Origin: DASSFZ01 sp036514635 | GTDB lineage: Bacteria > Chloroflexota > Anaerolineae > Fen-1058 | Length of the DNA stretch: 31,825 nucleotides | Direction of reading: 5' to 3' | Assembly: GCA_036514635.1 (NCBI GenBank) | Contig: DATBWU010000173.1 | Coordinates: forward strand, 1 to 31,825 | Shown: piece by piece, positions 22,494 to 31,033 of the stretch | Layout of the letters: each line of letters starts with the position of its first letter | Position numbering within the stretch: position 1 is the first letter of the stretch | Made by a program: the position numbers and the translations under genes | The notes under the pieces: generated by a model | Databases searched by the model: none | What the model saw: only the letters and a program-made list of their open reading frames with translations | What the model was told of the DNA's origin: nothing

Positions 22494-23975
22494 ATGTCTA
22501 CACAAAAGTCTATCGAGCAGCAGACGGTGAAGGCCCTGTCGTGGCAGTTGCTGTACGGCAACTATGCCAGGAAGTTAGGCCCGGACGGCTGGAAGAAGAT
22601 GGCCGAGCAGATCGACGTGCCGGACTTCCGGCACATGGATCAGGACGAAGACTGCCCGATGCAGCCGTTCAACGAGGCGGTGCTGTACATCGACCGCGTG
22701 GTCGGCAACGGCGATGGGTCGAAGGTGCGCGAGATCACGCGCGCGTCGGTGCAGCGTTGGGCCAGCATCTTCAAGAACCTGGTCAATCAGTTGCAAGGAC
22801 GACCGCAGAAGATGCTGGAAATCTTCTGCTGGGAAGTGCATCCCTATTTTCTGAACGACGCCACGGCCAGCGCCATTGTCGAGTCGAAACCGGACGGGTT
22901 CGTGCTGCGGCTGGATAACGGCTTGTTGGAAGAGTTTAAGATCGGGCTGGTCGAGGGTTTCGTCGAGATTGCCGGCGGCAAGCCGGATGTCGTCCGGCGG
23001 CCCGACGGAACGTATCGCGTGACGTGGAATATTCTCAAAGATACGCCGCAGCCGTCGAGGATGGCGCTGTTCATCAATGCGACGCGCCTGCCCTTCCTCA
23101 CCGCCACGGCGATCCCGGTTTTGCTGGGGACGATCATCGCCTGGAAGGATGGCTTCCTCAACATTCCGGTGTTTCTGCTGACGCTCATCGGCGCGAGCTG
23201 TTTCCACATCGCGCACAACGTGATCAACGACTATTTCGATTTCGGCAGCGGCGCGGACAACGCCAATCTCACGCCCACGCCCTTCAGCGGCGGGTCGCGT
23301 GTGATCCAGCGCGGGCTGATGTCGCCGAAGGCTGTGCGGAATCTGGCGATCACCTTCTACGCGATCGGCACGGCCATCGGCCTGGTGCTGGCGGCATTGC
23401 GCGGCATCGAGGTGCTGTGGATCGGCCTGGCAGGCTTCCTGGCGGGCTTTCTATACACTGCGCCGTTCTTCCGCTTCGCGCATCGCGGCGTGGGCGAGGT
23501 GTTGGTCGCGTTGGGCTTCGGCCCCATCGTCGTGCTCGGCTCATATTTCGTGCAGGTCGGCCGGCTGAGCGGCGAAGCGCTCGGCGCATCGATCCCGGTC
23601 GCGCTGCTGATCGCGGCAGTGCTGTACATCAATGAGATTCCCGATCGGTTGTGGGATGCCAAAGCCGGCAAGCGCACGCTGGTCGCGCGGCTGTCCTCGC
23701 CGGCGATGATCACGGGCTACGCGCTGATCGTGTTGGCCGCGTACGCGGCGATCGTCGCCGCCGTGCTCGCAGGTGTGATGCCGGCCGCGACGCTGATCAG
23801 CCTGCTCACCCTGCCCATGGCGTGGAACGCTTTCGGCACGCTGCGCAAGAACTACAACTATCCCTATCGGTTGATCCCGGCTAACGCGACGACGATCTTC
23901 CTGCACCTGCTGACCGGCCTGCTGCTGTTCGCGGGCTATGTCATCGGCGGGCTGATCGGGCGCATCACCGCATAG
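22494..23975 (+). CDS. UbiA-family prenyltransferase with an unrecognised N-terminal domain
   Basis: Encodes 493 aa, much longer than a normal UbiA/MenA enzyme (about 290-300). Residues about 185-490 form the membrane part, with 8-9 helices. It contains the first Asp-rich motif NDYFDFGSGAD (Asn245-Asp249 and Asp255) and a second, NEIPDRLWDAKAGKRTLVARL, close to the MenA/dihydroxynaphthoate type. It should attach a polyprenyl chain to an aromatic acceptor, perhaps for menaquinone, but other acceptors are possible. Residues 1-180 are soluble, with alternating helix and strand. The layout loosely recalls DUF2378/heme-NO-binding-like sensor domains, but I cannot assign it. The start is backed by GGGAGGAACC. 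The fused domain might sense a ligand or recruit substrate. Confidence 0.85.
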   Translation: MSTQKSIEQQTVKALSWQLLYGNYARKLGPDGWKKMAEQIDVPDFRHMDQDEDCPMQPFNEAVLYIDRVVGNGDGSKVREITRASVQRWASIFKNLVNQLQGRPQKMLEIFCWEVHPYFLNDATASAIVESKPDGFVLRLDNGLLEEFKIGLVEGFVEIAGGKPDVVRRPDGTYRVTWNILKDTPQPSRMALFINATRLPFLTATAIPVLLGTIIAWKDGFLNIPVFLLTLIGASCFHIAHNVINDYFDFGSGADNANLTPTPFSGGSRVIQRGLMSPKAVRNLAITFYAIGTAIGLVLAALRGIEVLWIGLAGFLAGFLYTAPFFRFAHRGVGEVLVALGFGPIVVLGSYFVQVGRLSGEALGASIPVALLIAAVLYINEIPDRLWDAKAGKRTLVARLSSPAMITGYALIVLAAYAAIVAAVLAGVMPAATLISLLTLPMAWNAFGTLRKNYNYPYRLIPANATTIFLHLLTGLLLFAGYVIGGLIGRITA

Positions 23976-23981
23976 CGTGGT

Positions 23982-24033
23982 CTCACCGCAAAGGCGCAAA
24001 GAGCGCGAAGGCTTATCACATCTCTCCTCTTAG
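23982..24033. repeat. Left half of an interrupted ACCGCAAAGGCGCAAAG-type palindrome
   Basis: ACCGCAAAGGCGCAAAG at about 23988-24004 is complemented on the far side by CTTCGCGTCTTCGCGGT-like sequence near 24357-24373. The 311-bp composite element 24034-24344 sits between them. The arrangement mirrors that at 17942-18175. Confidence 0.55.
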
Positions 24034-24344
24034 GAGCCGTCAGAGAATTAGTCCGCATGTCACCCTGAGCGAAGCGAAGGGTCTCGGCTTGTCGGGCAGA
24101 GATTCTTCGCTGCGCTACCCAGAAACTTGCGCCATGGCCGGCGTGCGCCCGCCGATGAACTCGGCGGGCTACTCAACAGCGCCGGATAAATCCGACTAGC
24201 CCGATTCATCGGGCGCAGCGGGGTAGCGCGGCGAATTCATCGCCGCGCAGGCACGCAGCGCGCAAGTTTCTTTCTTCGAGCCTATCGCCACCCGGCGATG
24301 TGGGATTCTCAGAATGACAATCTGCGGAGTTATTTCTTGACAAG
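24034..24344. mobile_element. Composite MITE-like element (118 bp plus 193 bp internal insert)
   Basis: Positions 24034-24116 and 24310-24344 together match the reverse complement of 17987-18104 at 117 of 118 positions. The remaining 193 bp (24117-24309) is an internal insertion. Flanking heptamers CTCTTAG and CCCTTCG agree at 5 of 7 positions and may be a decayed target duplication. It fills most of the 455-bp gap between the prenyltransferase and TPR genes, which has no coding capacity. Confidence 0.87.
24117..24307. mobile_element. 191-bp hairpin-rich insert with 2-bp CT duplication
   Basis: Inserted at GCGCT|CAGAATG of the outer element, with CT on both sides (24115-24116 and 24308-24309). 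It holds perfect 11-bp inverted repeats AGAAACTTGCG (24121-24131) and CGCAAGTTTCT (24261-24271). Hairpins lie at 24148-24168, 24181-24196, 24199-24214, 24227-24247 and 24284-24299. The relative at 8931-9125 sits at the same position of its outer repeat. Confidence 0.8.
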
Positions 24345-24430
24345 CCCTTCGCGTCCTTCGCGTCTTCGCGGTTCAAAGGAATTGCGCGATCGGCACAATG
24401 TGTTGAAGAGCAATTCGATAGAGGTGGTCT

Positions 24431-27259
24431 ATGCCCCATGCTCCCTCCGGCTCGCCGTCCGCTGAGCTGGTCACCGATCTCGTCGGTCGCTACGGTAAAC
24501 AGATCGTGCAGGTGTTTACGGCACTCGCCGGAGCCGCCGGTCTGTTCTACGCTATCGGCTTCATCATCGTCAACGTCAGCCTGTTGAAACTGGGCGTGTA
24601 CGAGACGGCGCTGATCAGCGTGGGTTACATCGCGCCGGGGGTCGCTTTCGCCATCATCTTCACGCTGTCGGCCCTGGTCTCGATCGGCACGTTCGCCGCG
24701 TGGCGGCGCATCCTCCGGATGACGCGCTGGCCCGCCCGCCTCCGCCTGGTGCTGGTCGTGCTCCTGGGCAGCGCGACGGTGATCGCCGGTGCGTACGCGG
24801 TGGGCTGGGCGATGTGGTTCTTCCTCAACGTCGCCACCGGCGTGGTGATCTGGTGTGCGGCGGTGGGGCTGGGCGCTTCCGTGCTGGCCTACGCCGAATA
24901 TCTCCCCCTGGTCAATCGTATCGTCGTGCAGCGGCCTGATGCCGACGGCAATCCCCTCTCGCGGATACAGACGCGGCTCAAGTCTCCGGCGTTTCTGCTG
25001 ACCTCGGCTGCGCTGACATTCGCCGGCATCCTGGTTTACGGCCAGTTCGTGTACGACCAGGTCCCGCCGGTGTTCGGCGGCGGCCTGCCGAGCATTGTGC
25101 GCTTCTTCGGCGACAAGGTGGGCGACCTCGAACAGATCGGCATTGACCTCGAGCCGGGCGAGACGAACGTGACCGAGCGCGTTCGGCTGATTGCGCAGAC
25201 CGAGGATCGCTACATCGTGCGCGAGGCGAATCGCGCCATTTCGTTCGACAAGAGTTTTGTGCAAGGCATTCGCTATGAGCCGCCGGAGTTCTTCCTCGAT
25301 CCGGCGTTCCTCCGCGCCTCGCGCACCCGGCAGGGCGAGCAGTTCTTCCGCGATGAGCGTTACAACGAAGCGCTGAGCGAATTCGAATTTGTGCTGAACG
25401 AAGCGTCGGATTACGTGCCAGCCCTGCAGGGCCGGGTGAAGGTTTCGCTGGCCCGCAAGGATTTCGATCAGGCGTTGAAGGATTATCAGCGACTCACCGT
25501 CGTGGAACCCGGAAACGCCGAGAACTTCTATGGCGCGGCGCGGACGACCGTGCTGCTGGATGTGTCGCTGGAGCAGGACATCCGGATCGATAACGTCGTC
25601 CACGCACTGACGCAGACTGCGACGATCAGCCCGACGCTCGGCGAGCGCGCGCGCGGCGATCCGGACTTCGACCCGGTGCGCGGCCAGCCCGCGTTCGATA
25701 AGGCCGTCTATGGATCGGGGCCTGACGCGGCGCGCTGGTTCCGCGATCGGGGCGCGCAACTCGCATCGGATGGCAATGTCGATAGGGCGATCGAGGCGTA
25801 TCTGCGCGCGGTGGCTTACGCCGAGCAATATGCGCTGGAGTCGAAGAAACTCAATCCAGGCGAAGTGGCCGACCTGCACATCCAGGTGAGCGCACTGGAG
25901 TTGCAGCGCGATCCGCTATCCACTACTGCGCTCGGCGAGTTGCGGACTGCGGCGCAGGTGTCCGGCCTCAGCCCGATTGAACAGGCGGACATTTACGTGC
26001 GCTTGAGCGACGTGTATTTGCGGCGCGATCCGCTGTCCAACGAGGCTGTGGGTGCGTTGCAATCGGCGATCGAGGCGACGGGGCAGAAGGAGACGGCTTA
26101 CTTGATCCGGCTGGCTAAGTTGTACAGCGCGCGGAATGAATCGGAACAGGCGCAAGACACCTACGAGATCATTTTGCAGTTGAGCACGGCCAACGATCCG
26201 AATCGGCGCGAGGCGCTGATCGGGAAAGGACGACAGGCGCTCAACGCCGGGGACTACGATCAGGCCAGCGTGGCTTTTGCGCGGGCGCTCGCCATTTCCT
26301 CGAACGATGCGGCAACGCTGTATGATTACGCCCGCGCGCTGGCCGCGCTGAACGATCCCACGACCGAAGGAGTTCTGCGCGAGGCGCTCAGGCTGGATTC
26401 CAGCCTGGCCGAGACGGCGCAAGGGGAAGATTGGCAAAAGTATTTCTCAGGCGCGGGCACGGCGGTGGCGAATCTGATCCAGGGCGCGGCGGCCGCGCGC
26501 CGGGCGCAGGCCCTGAGCGATCAGGGCGACACCGCCGGGGCGATTGCGGCCTATCAGCAAGCGACTGCGGCTGATCCTTCGGTCGCCTCGTACTGGAGGA
26601 AGCTGGGCGACCTGTTGGCTCAGGACGGCGAATACGTCGAGGCGGTGGCCGCGTACCAGAATACGTTGTCGCTCGCCAATCCCGCCGAACTGCCCGACCT
26701 GTATGCCTCGCTGGCCGAGGCTCAGCTGTCGGCGAGTGATTACGCCGGGGCGATTCAATCGTTCACGGAGTCGATCAATCGGCAGACCGGCGCGGCGTCG
26801 GCCAGTCGCTACGCGCGCTTGGCGGTCGCGTACGAACTGAGCAGGCAGTTCGATCTCGCGGCGGCCACCTACGACGAAGCCGCGCTGCGCGATCCGTCTA
26901 ATGAACAGTATCCTTATTGGGCCGGCATCGATCTGCTGCGCGCCGGCCAGACCGATGCGGGTCTGGCGAAATTGCAGCCCACGCTCGATCAGGGCGGACT
27001 GCGCGTCGCGTCGACGGACATTGCCGGCCTGCGCGCCGAACCGTCTGCCGACGCAACCGTGCAGACGACGCTGACCATCGGCGCGGTGCTGCGCATCGAG
27101 GGCAACCCGGTGGCCGGTGAAAGCGGCGAGGTGTGGTGGCCGGTGCGTGATCAGGATGGCGCGACAGGTTACGTGCCCGCCGCAGGCGTCCTGCCCGCGC
27201 CGCCCGGCGTGCCGAGCATCCCGCCGATCAGCCAGTCGCCGTTAATGCCCACTCCGTAG
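24431..27259 (+). CDS. Large membrane protein with TPR repeats and C-terminal SH3-like domain
   Basis: Encodes 942 aa. Residues about 1-200 hold five hydrophobic segments (about 25-50, 58-80, 105-130, 135-160, 185-205). Residues about 285-830 form a long alpha-solenoid of TPR-like units, with clear examples at FFRDERYNEALSEFEFVLNEASDYVPALQGR, GDYDQASVAFARALAISSNDAATLYDYARAL and GDTAGAIAAYQQATAADPSVASYWRKLGDLL. Residues about 852-920 look like a bacterial SH3 domain (VASTDIAGLRAEPSADATVQTTLTIGAVLRIEG ... WWPVRDQDGATGYVPAAGV), a fold that often binds cell wall. The start has GAGGTGG upstream. It is probably a scaffold linking membrane complexes and envelope; partners are unknown. The stop abuts a repeat element. 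Confidence 0.85.
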   Translation: MPHAPSGSPSAELVTDLVGRYGKQIVQVFTALAGAAGLFYAIGFIIVNVSLLKLGVYETALISVGYIAPGVAFAIIFTLSALVSIGTFAAWRRILRMTRWPARLRLVLVVLLGSATVIAGAYAVGWAMWFFLNVATGVVIWCAAVGLGASVLAYAEYLPLVNRIVVQRPDADGNPLSRIQTRLKSPAFLLTSAALTFAGILVYGQFVYDQVPPVFGGGLPSIVRFFGDKVGDLEQIGIDLEPGETNVTERVRLIAQTEDRYIVREANRAISFDKSFVQGIRYEPPEFFLDPAFLRASRTRQGEQFFRDERYNEALSEFEFVLNEASDYVPALQGRVKVSLARKDFDQALKDYQRLTVVEPGNAENFYGAARTTVLLDVSLEQDIRIDNVVHALTQTATISPTLGERARGDPDFDPVRGQPAFDKAVYGSGPDAARWFRDRGAQLASDGNVDRAIEAYLRAVAYAEQYALESKKLNPGEVADLHIQVSALELQRDPLSTTALGELRTAAQVSGLSPIEQADIYVRLSDVYLRRDPLSNEAVGALQSAIEATGQKETAYLIRLAKLYSARNESEQAQDTYEIILQLSTANDPNRREALIGKGRQALNAGDYDQASVAFARALAISSNDAATLYDYARALAALNDPTTEGVLREALRLDSSLAETAQGEDWQKYFSGAGTAVANLIQGAAAARRAQALSDQGDTAGAIAAYQQATAADPSVASYWRKLGDLLAQDGEYVEAVAAYQNTLSLANPAELPDLYASLAEAQLSASDYAGAIQSFTESINRQTGAASASRYARLAVAYELSRQFDLAAATYDEAALRDPSNEQYPYWAGIDLLRAGQTDAGLAKLQPTLDQGGLRVASTDIAGLRAEPSADATVQTTLTIGAVLRIEGNPVAGESGEVWWPVRDQDGATGYVPAAGVLPAPPGVPSIPPISQSPLMPTP

Positions 27260-27414
27260 AGAGCGTTCGGCAACTCCTGGGCAACGCCCGGCGATGAAGC
27301 ACCGGGCTGAACCAGCGAAGCCTGCTGAAGCAGGCTACAGGGCGATTCATCGCCCTTTGTCCATTTAGCCCGACGATTTATCGTCGGGCGGGGCGGCGGA
27401 GCAATTACCGAACA
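27260..27414. repeat. Hairpin-rich repeat element with terminal inverted repeats
   Basis: Starts directly after the TPR stop codon. The ends match imperfectly: GAGCGTTCGGCAACTCCT near 27261 and the complement of a GAGTGTTCGGTAATTGCT-like end near 27414 (about 14 of 18). Inside are hairpins 27319-27336 (AGCCTGC, loop TGAA), 27340-27355 (GGGCGA, loop TTCA) and 27368-27389 (GCCCGACGA, loop TTTA). The left half of the ATPase/phosphatase gap at 21574 carries a related end. Confidence 0.7.
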
Positions 27415-27433
27415 CTCTCCCGTAAGATGAAAA

Positions 27434-27525
27434 TGACCGGCACTTCTGCCCCCTTCGCTCACCGCACTGCGCTGCGCGCAGCGCAGCGCAGGTGTCGCTA
27501 CGGGGGTCTGCGAAAGTGCCGGTCA
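27434..27525. repeat. Inverted repeat (TGACCGGCACTT arms) overlapping the RNHCP gene stop
   Basis: Arms TGACCGGCACTT (27434-27445) and its complement (27514-27525) enclose a GC-rich region with a GCGCTGCGCGCAGCGC palindrome. The TGA stop of the RNHCP gene (27523-27525 on the minus strand) is part of the arm. Confidence 0.75.
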
Positions 27526-27843
27526 CTTTCCCTCCCACGGCATCGCCGCCAGTTCCGCGACTAAATCTGCGTTGTCGTCCGGCGCAACGATGTTGAAGAC
27601 CCGCGCGCCGCACCGCTCGCATCGATATACAATCTTCGTCTTGCCGCTCTTCGTCTGAAGCCCGATCGGCGTCAGAAGCCCACCGCATTCGTTCATCCGG
27701 TCGCCCGGATAGACGTCGACGTGCAGACCGGTTAGGCAATGGTTGCAGTGGTCGCGGCTGCTGCTGGGGTGGGGCGACACCTCGCGCCCGCAGGCGATGC
27801 AGGTGAAGGATTCATTGTTCTCAGTGAAGCGGGGGGATTGCAT
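27523..27843 (-). CDS. RNHCP-domain zinc-ribbon protein
   Basis: Encodes 106 aa. Cysteine pairs are visible at CIACG (about residues 15-18), DHCNHC (32-35) and CERCG (about 75-78), with GLHVDVYPGDRMNECGG between them. This spacing matches the RNHCP family (normally RNHCPxCL followed by HVD and PGDR); here the motif reads RDHCNHCL, so the name-giving Asn and the Pro differ. Several metal-binding ribbons and a nucleic-acid-related role are plausible, but the family function is not known to me. It starts 11 bp after the YgiT-like gene stop and is probably part of the same minus-strand operon. Confidence 0.8.
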   Translation of the reverse strand: MQSPRFTENNESFTCIACGREVSPHPSSSRDHCNHCLTGLHVDVYPGDRMNECGGLLTPIGLQTKSGKTKIVYRCERCGARVFNIVAPDDNADLVAELAAMPWEGK

Positions 27844-27854
27844 TGGGCAGGTGG

Positions 27855-28118
27855 CTATGCAGCGATCACTACCTCACGAACTCCCGTAGTCCGCCTAGCC
27901 AGTTTCTTCGAGTAAGCGTTTACGTCTTCGGCAACATGATTGACCAGCCGGTTGATGCTCTCGGCTGTGTAACCATCTACGTAAGTGTGCCTATTTGGAC
28001 AGACTTGTGCCGGCACGTCTTTGATCGTGACCTTAGTGCCATTCACTTCATAGGTCATCTCGGTCAAACCATCGACGGTCATTTGACCGCATTCAGGGCA
28101 TCTGAACTGTGTACTCAT
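27855..28118 (-). CDS. YgiT/MqsA-type zinc finger protein, putative antitoxin
   Basis: Encodes 87 aa from ATG 28118, preceded by AAGGAAG at a spacing of six; longer in-frame starts are less suitable. The N-terminus has CPECG (residues about 6-10), then YEVNGTKVTIKDVPAQVCPNRHTYVDG, the YgiT-type zinc-finger layout. The second metal pair is degenerate (C-P-N-R-H where C-x2-C is usual). There is no C-terminal helix-turn-helix of full-length MqsA, so DNA binding is doubtful. It overlaps the 3' end of the DUF4258 gene by 26 bp, indicating coupled translation. DUF4258 proteins followed by YgiT-type proteins form a recurring putative toxin-antitoxin pair. Antitoxin activity is inferred, not shown. 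Confidence 0.82.
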   Translation of the reverse strand: MSTQFRCPECGQMTVDGLTEMTYEVNGTKVTIKDVPAQVCPNRHTYVDGYTAESINRLVNHVAEDVNAYSKKLARRTTGVREVVIAA

Positions 28119-28437
28119 TTTCATCTTCCTTAAAAGTACGGGGCTTACGAGTCCGGAATTGGTTCCAGTCATGGCTGCTGGGAATGTACACTGTCGGAAT
28201 GATTATAACGCCTTCGGCAGAGTAGTCGCAAACGACGTGAAGGGGGAGAGCGTTTGCCATCGGGCCGTAGATCAGTAGCCGCTTCCGGTCGGGATACTCC
28301 TCGATGATTTCACCGGTCAGGATGACGGCGATAATGTCTTCCGGTTCGACGCCATCTTTCCTGGCTTCGACGAGAGCGTGCGTATAGTAATACAGTTTGC
28401 CGTCTCGGACGAGGTTGCGTATTTGGTCTAGATCCAT
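28093..28437 (-). CDS. DUF4258-domain protein, putative toxin
   Basis: Encodes 114 aa from ATG 28437; a TTG four codons upstream is possible. The domain spans most of the protein: YYYTHALVEARKDGVEPEDIIAVILTGEIIEEYPDRKRLLIYG, then LPLHVVCDYSAEGVIIIPTVYIPSSHDW. The conserved His (YTHA), an acidic helix and the PLHVV strand are typical of DUF4258, a compact fold compared with RelE-like toxins. It is the first gene, with the YgiT-like partner overlapping its end, the same toxin-first order as mqsRA. A role as an RNase-type toxin is inferred from family and context only. Confidence 0.82.
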   Translation of the reverse strand: MDLDQIRNLVRDGKLYYYTHALVEARKDGVEPEDIIAVILTGEIIEEYPDRKRLLIYGPMANALPLHVVCDYSAEGVIIIPTVYIPSSHDWNQFRTRKPRTFKEDENEYTVQMP

Positions 28438-28451
28438 GATCGAGTCCAATA

Positions 28452-28516
28452 ACGAAAGGACGAACGACCAGGGACGAATGCCACCATATCCTTAGTGCTC
28501 CGTCGTTGGTCTTTCG
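28452..28516. repeat. Imperfect hairpin repeat between the toxin-like gene and kbl
   Basis: ACGAAAGGACGAACGACC (28452-28469) is roughly complementary to GTCGTTGGTCTTTCGT (28502-28516). It could end kbl transcription or be another member of the ACGAAGGACG-type palindromes. The promoter of the toxin-like operon must lie here or inside the repeat, but no clear boxes are visible. Confidence 0.5.
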
Positions 28517-28536
28517 TCATGTGAGAACCTCACGGC

Positions 28537-29721
<1,185 letters not shown>

Positions 29722-29740
29722 GGGAGTCCTCTCGTGTTAA

Positions 29741-29847
29741 GTGATCAGTCATCAGTGATCAGTCACCAGTGATCAGTCATCAGTGATCAGTTATCACTGG
29801 TCACTGGTCACTGAACCACTGGTCACTGAACCACTGATCACTGATCA
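29741..29847. repeat. Tandem GTGATCAGT-type repeats between tdh and kbl
   Basis: About 3.5 copies of a 14-bp unit (GTGATCAGTCATCA) at 29741-29790 are followed by CTGGTCACTGAACCA-type units to 29847. Units on the two halves are complementary, so the block can fold into a long hairpin. It reaches the tdh stop codon (29845-29847), whose TGA is part of a TGATCAG unit. It separates the two operon genes by 123 bp. Confidence 0.85.
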
Positions 29848-30888
29848 CGGGATCATCATCACTTTGCCGCTGTTGCCGCTCGCCATCGCCGCGAAAGCCT
29901 GGTCGAACTCGTCCAGGCGGTAGGTGTGCGTGACGATGGGCGACAGGTCGACTTTGCCGCGGTTCAGCAGGTCTTCCATCTGCTCCCACGTTCGCCACAT
30001 CTTGCGCCCGATGATGCCGTGCACGGTGATACCTTTGAAAATGATCAGGTTGCTCAGGTCGAACTCGAACGGTTTCGAGGGCAGGCCGAAGGCGACGACG
30101 CTGCCGGCGTACTTCACCAGTGACATGCCCTGCACGATGGCCGACGGCGCGCCCGACATCTCCAACAGCACATCGACGCCCTCGCCGCGCGTGATGTCGC
30201 GCGCCTTCTCGACCAGGTCTTCAGTTTTGGGGTTGACGATGTGATCCGCGCCGAGCCGTCGCGCGAACCGGATGCGGTAATCGCTGACGTCGGCGGCGAT
30301 GATCGTCCGCGCACCGCGCGCGTGGGCGATGAGCAGCGTCATCAAACCGACCGGCCCGCAGCCGGTGATGAGCACGTCCTTGCCTTCTAAGTCGGCGGCG
30401 AAGCCGGTGTGGATCGCGTTGCCGAAGTTCTCTTTCAGCACGGCGATGTGGATCGGCATGTCCTTGGGATTCTTGCGCGCGTTTTGCCAGGGTAGGGCGA
30501 TGGTCTCGGCGAACGACCCGTCGCGATCGACGCCGATGATCTTCGTTTCCGGTGCGACGTGCCCCAGCCCGCGCCGGTAATATTCGCCGTGGTAATCGAC
30601 GATGTGGCTCTCGGCGCTGACGGAATCGCCGACCTTGACGCGCGTCACATCTTTGCCAATATCCACCACCTCGCCGCATAGCTCGTGACCTTGCACCAGC
30701 GGAATCTGCTTGATGCGTCCCTGCGCCCAGGCATCCCAGTTATAAATGTGCAAATCGGTCCCGCAGATGGATGTGGCGCGCACTTTAATCAGCACATCCT
30801 GGGGACCGATTCTCGGCACGTCGATTGTCGTCAATGTCAGACCGGCTTGACGAGCCGTCTTCACGACGGCGCGCATCGTGTCTGTCAT
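29845..30888 (-). CDS. tdh: L-threonine 3-dehydrogenase
   Basis: Encodes 347 aa, a zinc-dependent medium-chain dehydrogenase. It oxidises L-threonine to 2-amino-3-oxobutyrate with NAD+, and Kbl then splits the product. Catalytic zinc ligands are in place: Cys42 (SICGTDLHIYNWD), His68 and Glu69 (GHELCGE). The nucleotide-binding domain has GCGPVGLM, and family marks include FGNAIHT, LEMSGAPSA and LSPIVTHTYRLDEFD. The four-cysteine structural-zinc lobe of typical Tdh is missing; the region reads SHIVDYHGEYYRRGLGHVAPE. It starts at ATG 30888 with AGAGG upstream and has a near-consensus promoter. Confidence 0.94.
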   Translation of the reverse strand: MTDTMRAVVKTARQAGLTLTTIDVPRIGPQDVLIKVRATSICGTDLHIYNWDAWAQGRIKQIPLVQGHELCGEVVDIGKDVTRVKVGDSVSAESHIVDYHGEYYRRGLGHVAPETKIIGVDRDGSFAETIALPWQNARKNPKDMPIHIAVLKENFGNAIHTGFAADLEGKDVLITGCGPVGLMTLLIAHARGARTIIAADVSDYRIRFARRLGADHIVNPKTEDLVEKARDITRGEGVDVLLEMSGAPSAIVQGMSLVKYAGSVVAFGLPSKPFEFDLSNLIIFKGITVHGIIGRKMWRTWEQMEDLLNRGKVDLSPIVTHTYRLDEFDQAFAAMASGNSGKVMMIP

Positions 30889-30926
30889 GTTGAGCCTCTC
30901 GGAATCGGGGTCTCGCTGCCGCAGTC

Positions 30927-30955
30927 AGTATAACATCCGGGCAGATCAGGGTCAA
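30927..30955 (-). promoter_or_regulatory. Sigma-70-type promoter of the tdh-kbl operon
   Basis: On the minus strand TTGACC (30955-30950), 17-bp spacer, TATACT (30932-30927). The predicted leader is about 32 nt. This is one of the best promoter matches in the window. Confidence 0.78.
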
Positions 30956-30964
30956 TCGGTTTTC

Positions 30965-31030
30965 GATCCACGAAGAAACACGAAGGGGCGCGAAGATTGC
31001 AAGGGTGTTTCTTCGTGTCCTTCGTGGATC
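30965..31030. repeat. Palindromic repeat between SDR and tdh genes
   Basis: Arms GATCCACGAAG (30965-30975) and CTTCGTGGATC (31020-31030), with inner AACACGAAG / CTTCGTGT pairing. It ends 3 bp before the SDR stop codon and could serve as the SDR terminator. Confidence 0.8.
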
Positions 31031-31033
31031 ATC

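Noticed and set aside
24206..25879. 557-aa open frame on the minus strand
   Set aside because: It is antisense to the TPR gene, rich in Arg/His/Asp as expected of a high-GC shadow frame, and its end lies in a repeat.
29741..29847. Possible CRISPR array from regularly spaced GTGATCAGT units
   Set aside because: There are no unique spacers; the units are directly adjacent and self-complementary, and no cas genes are present.
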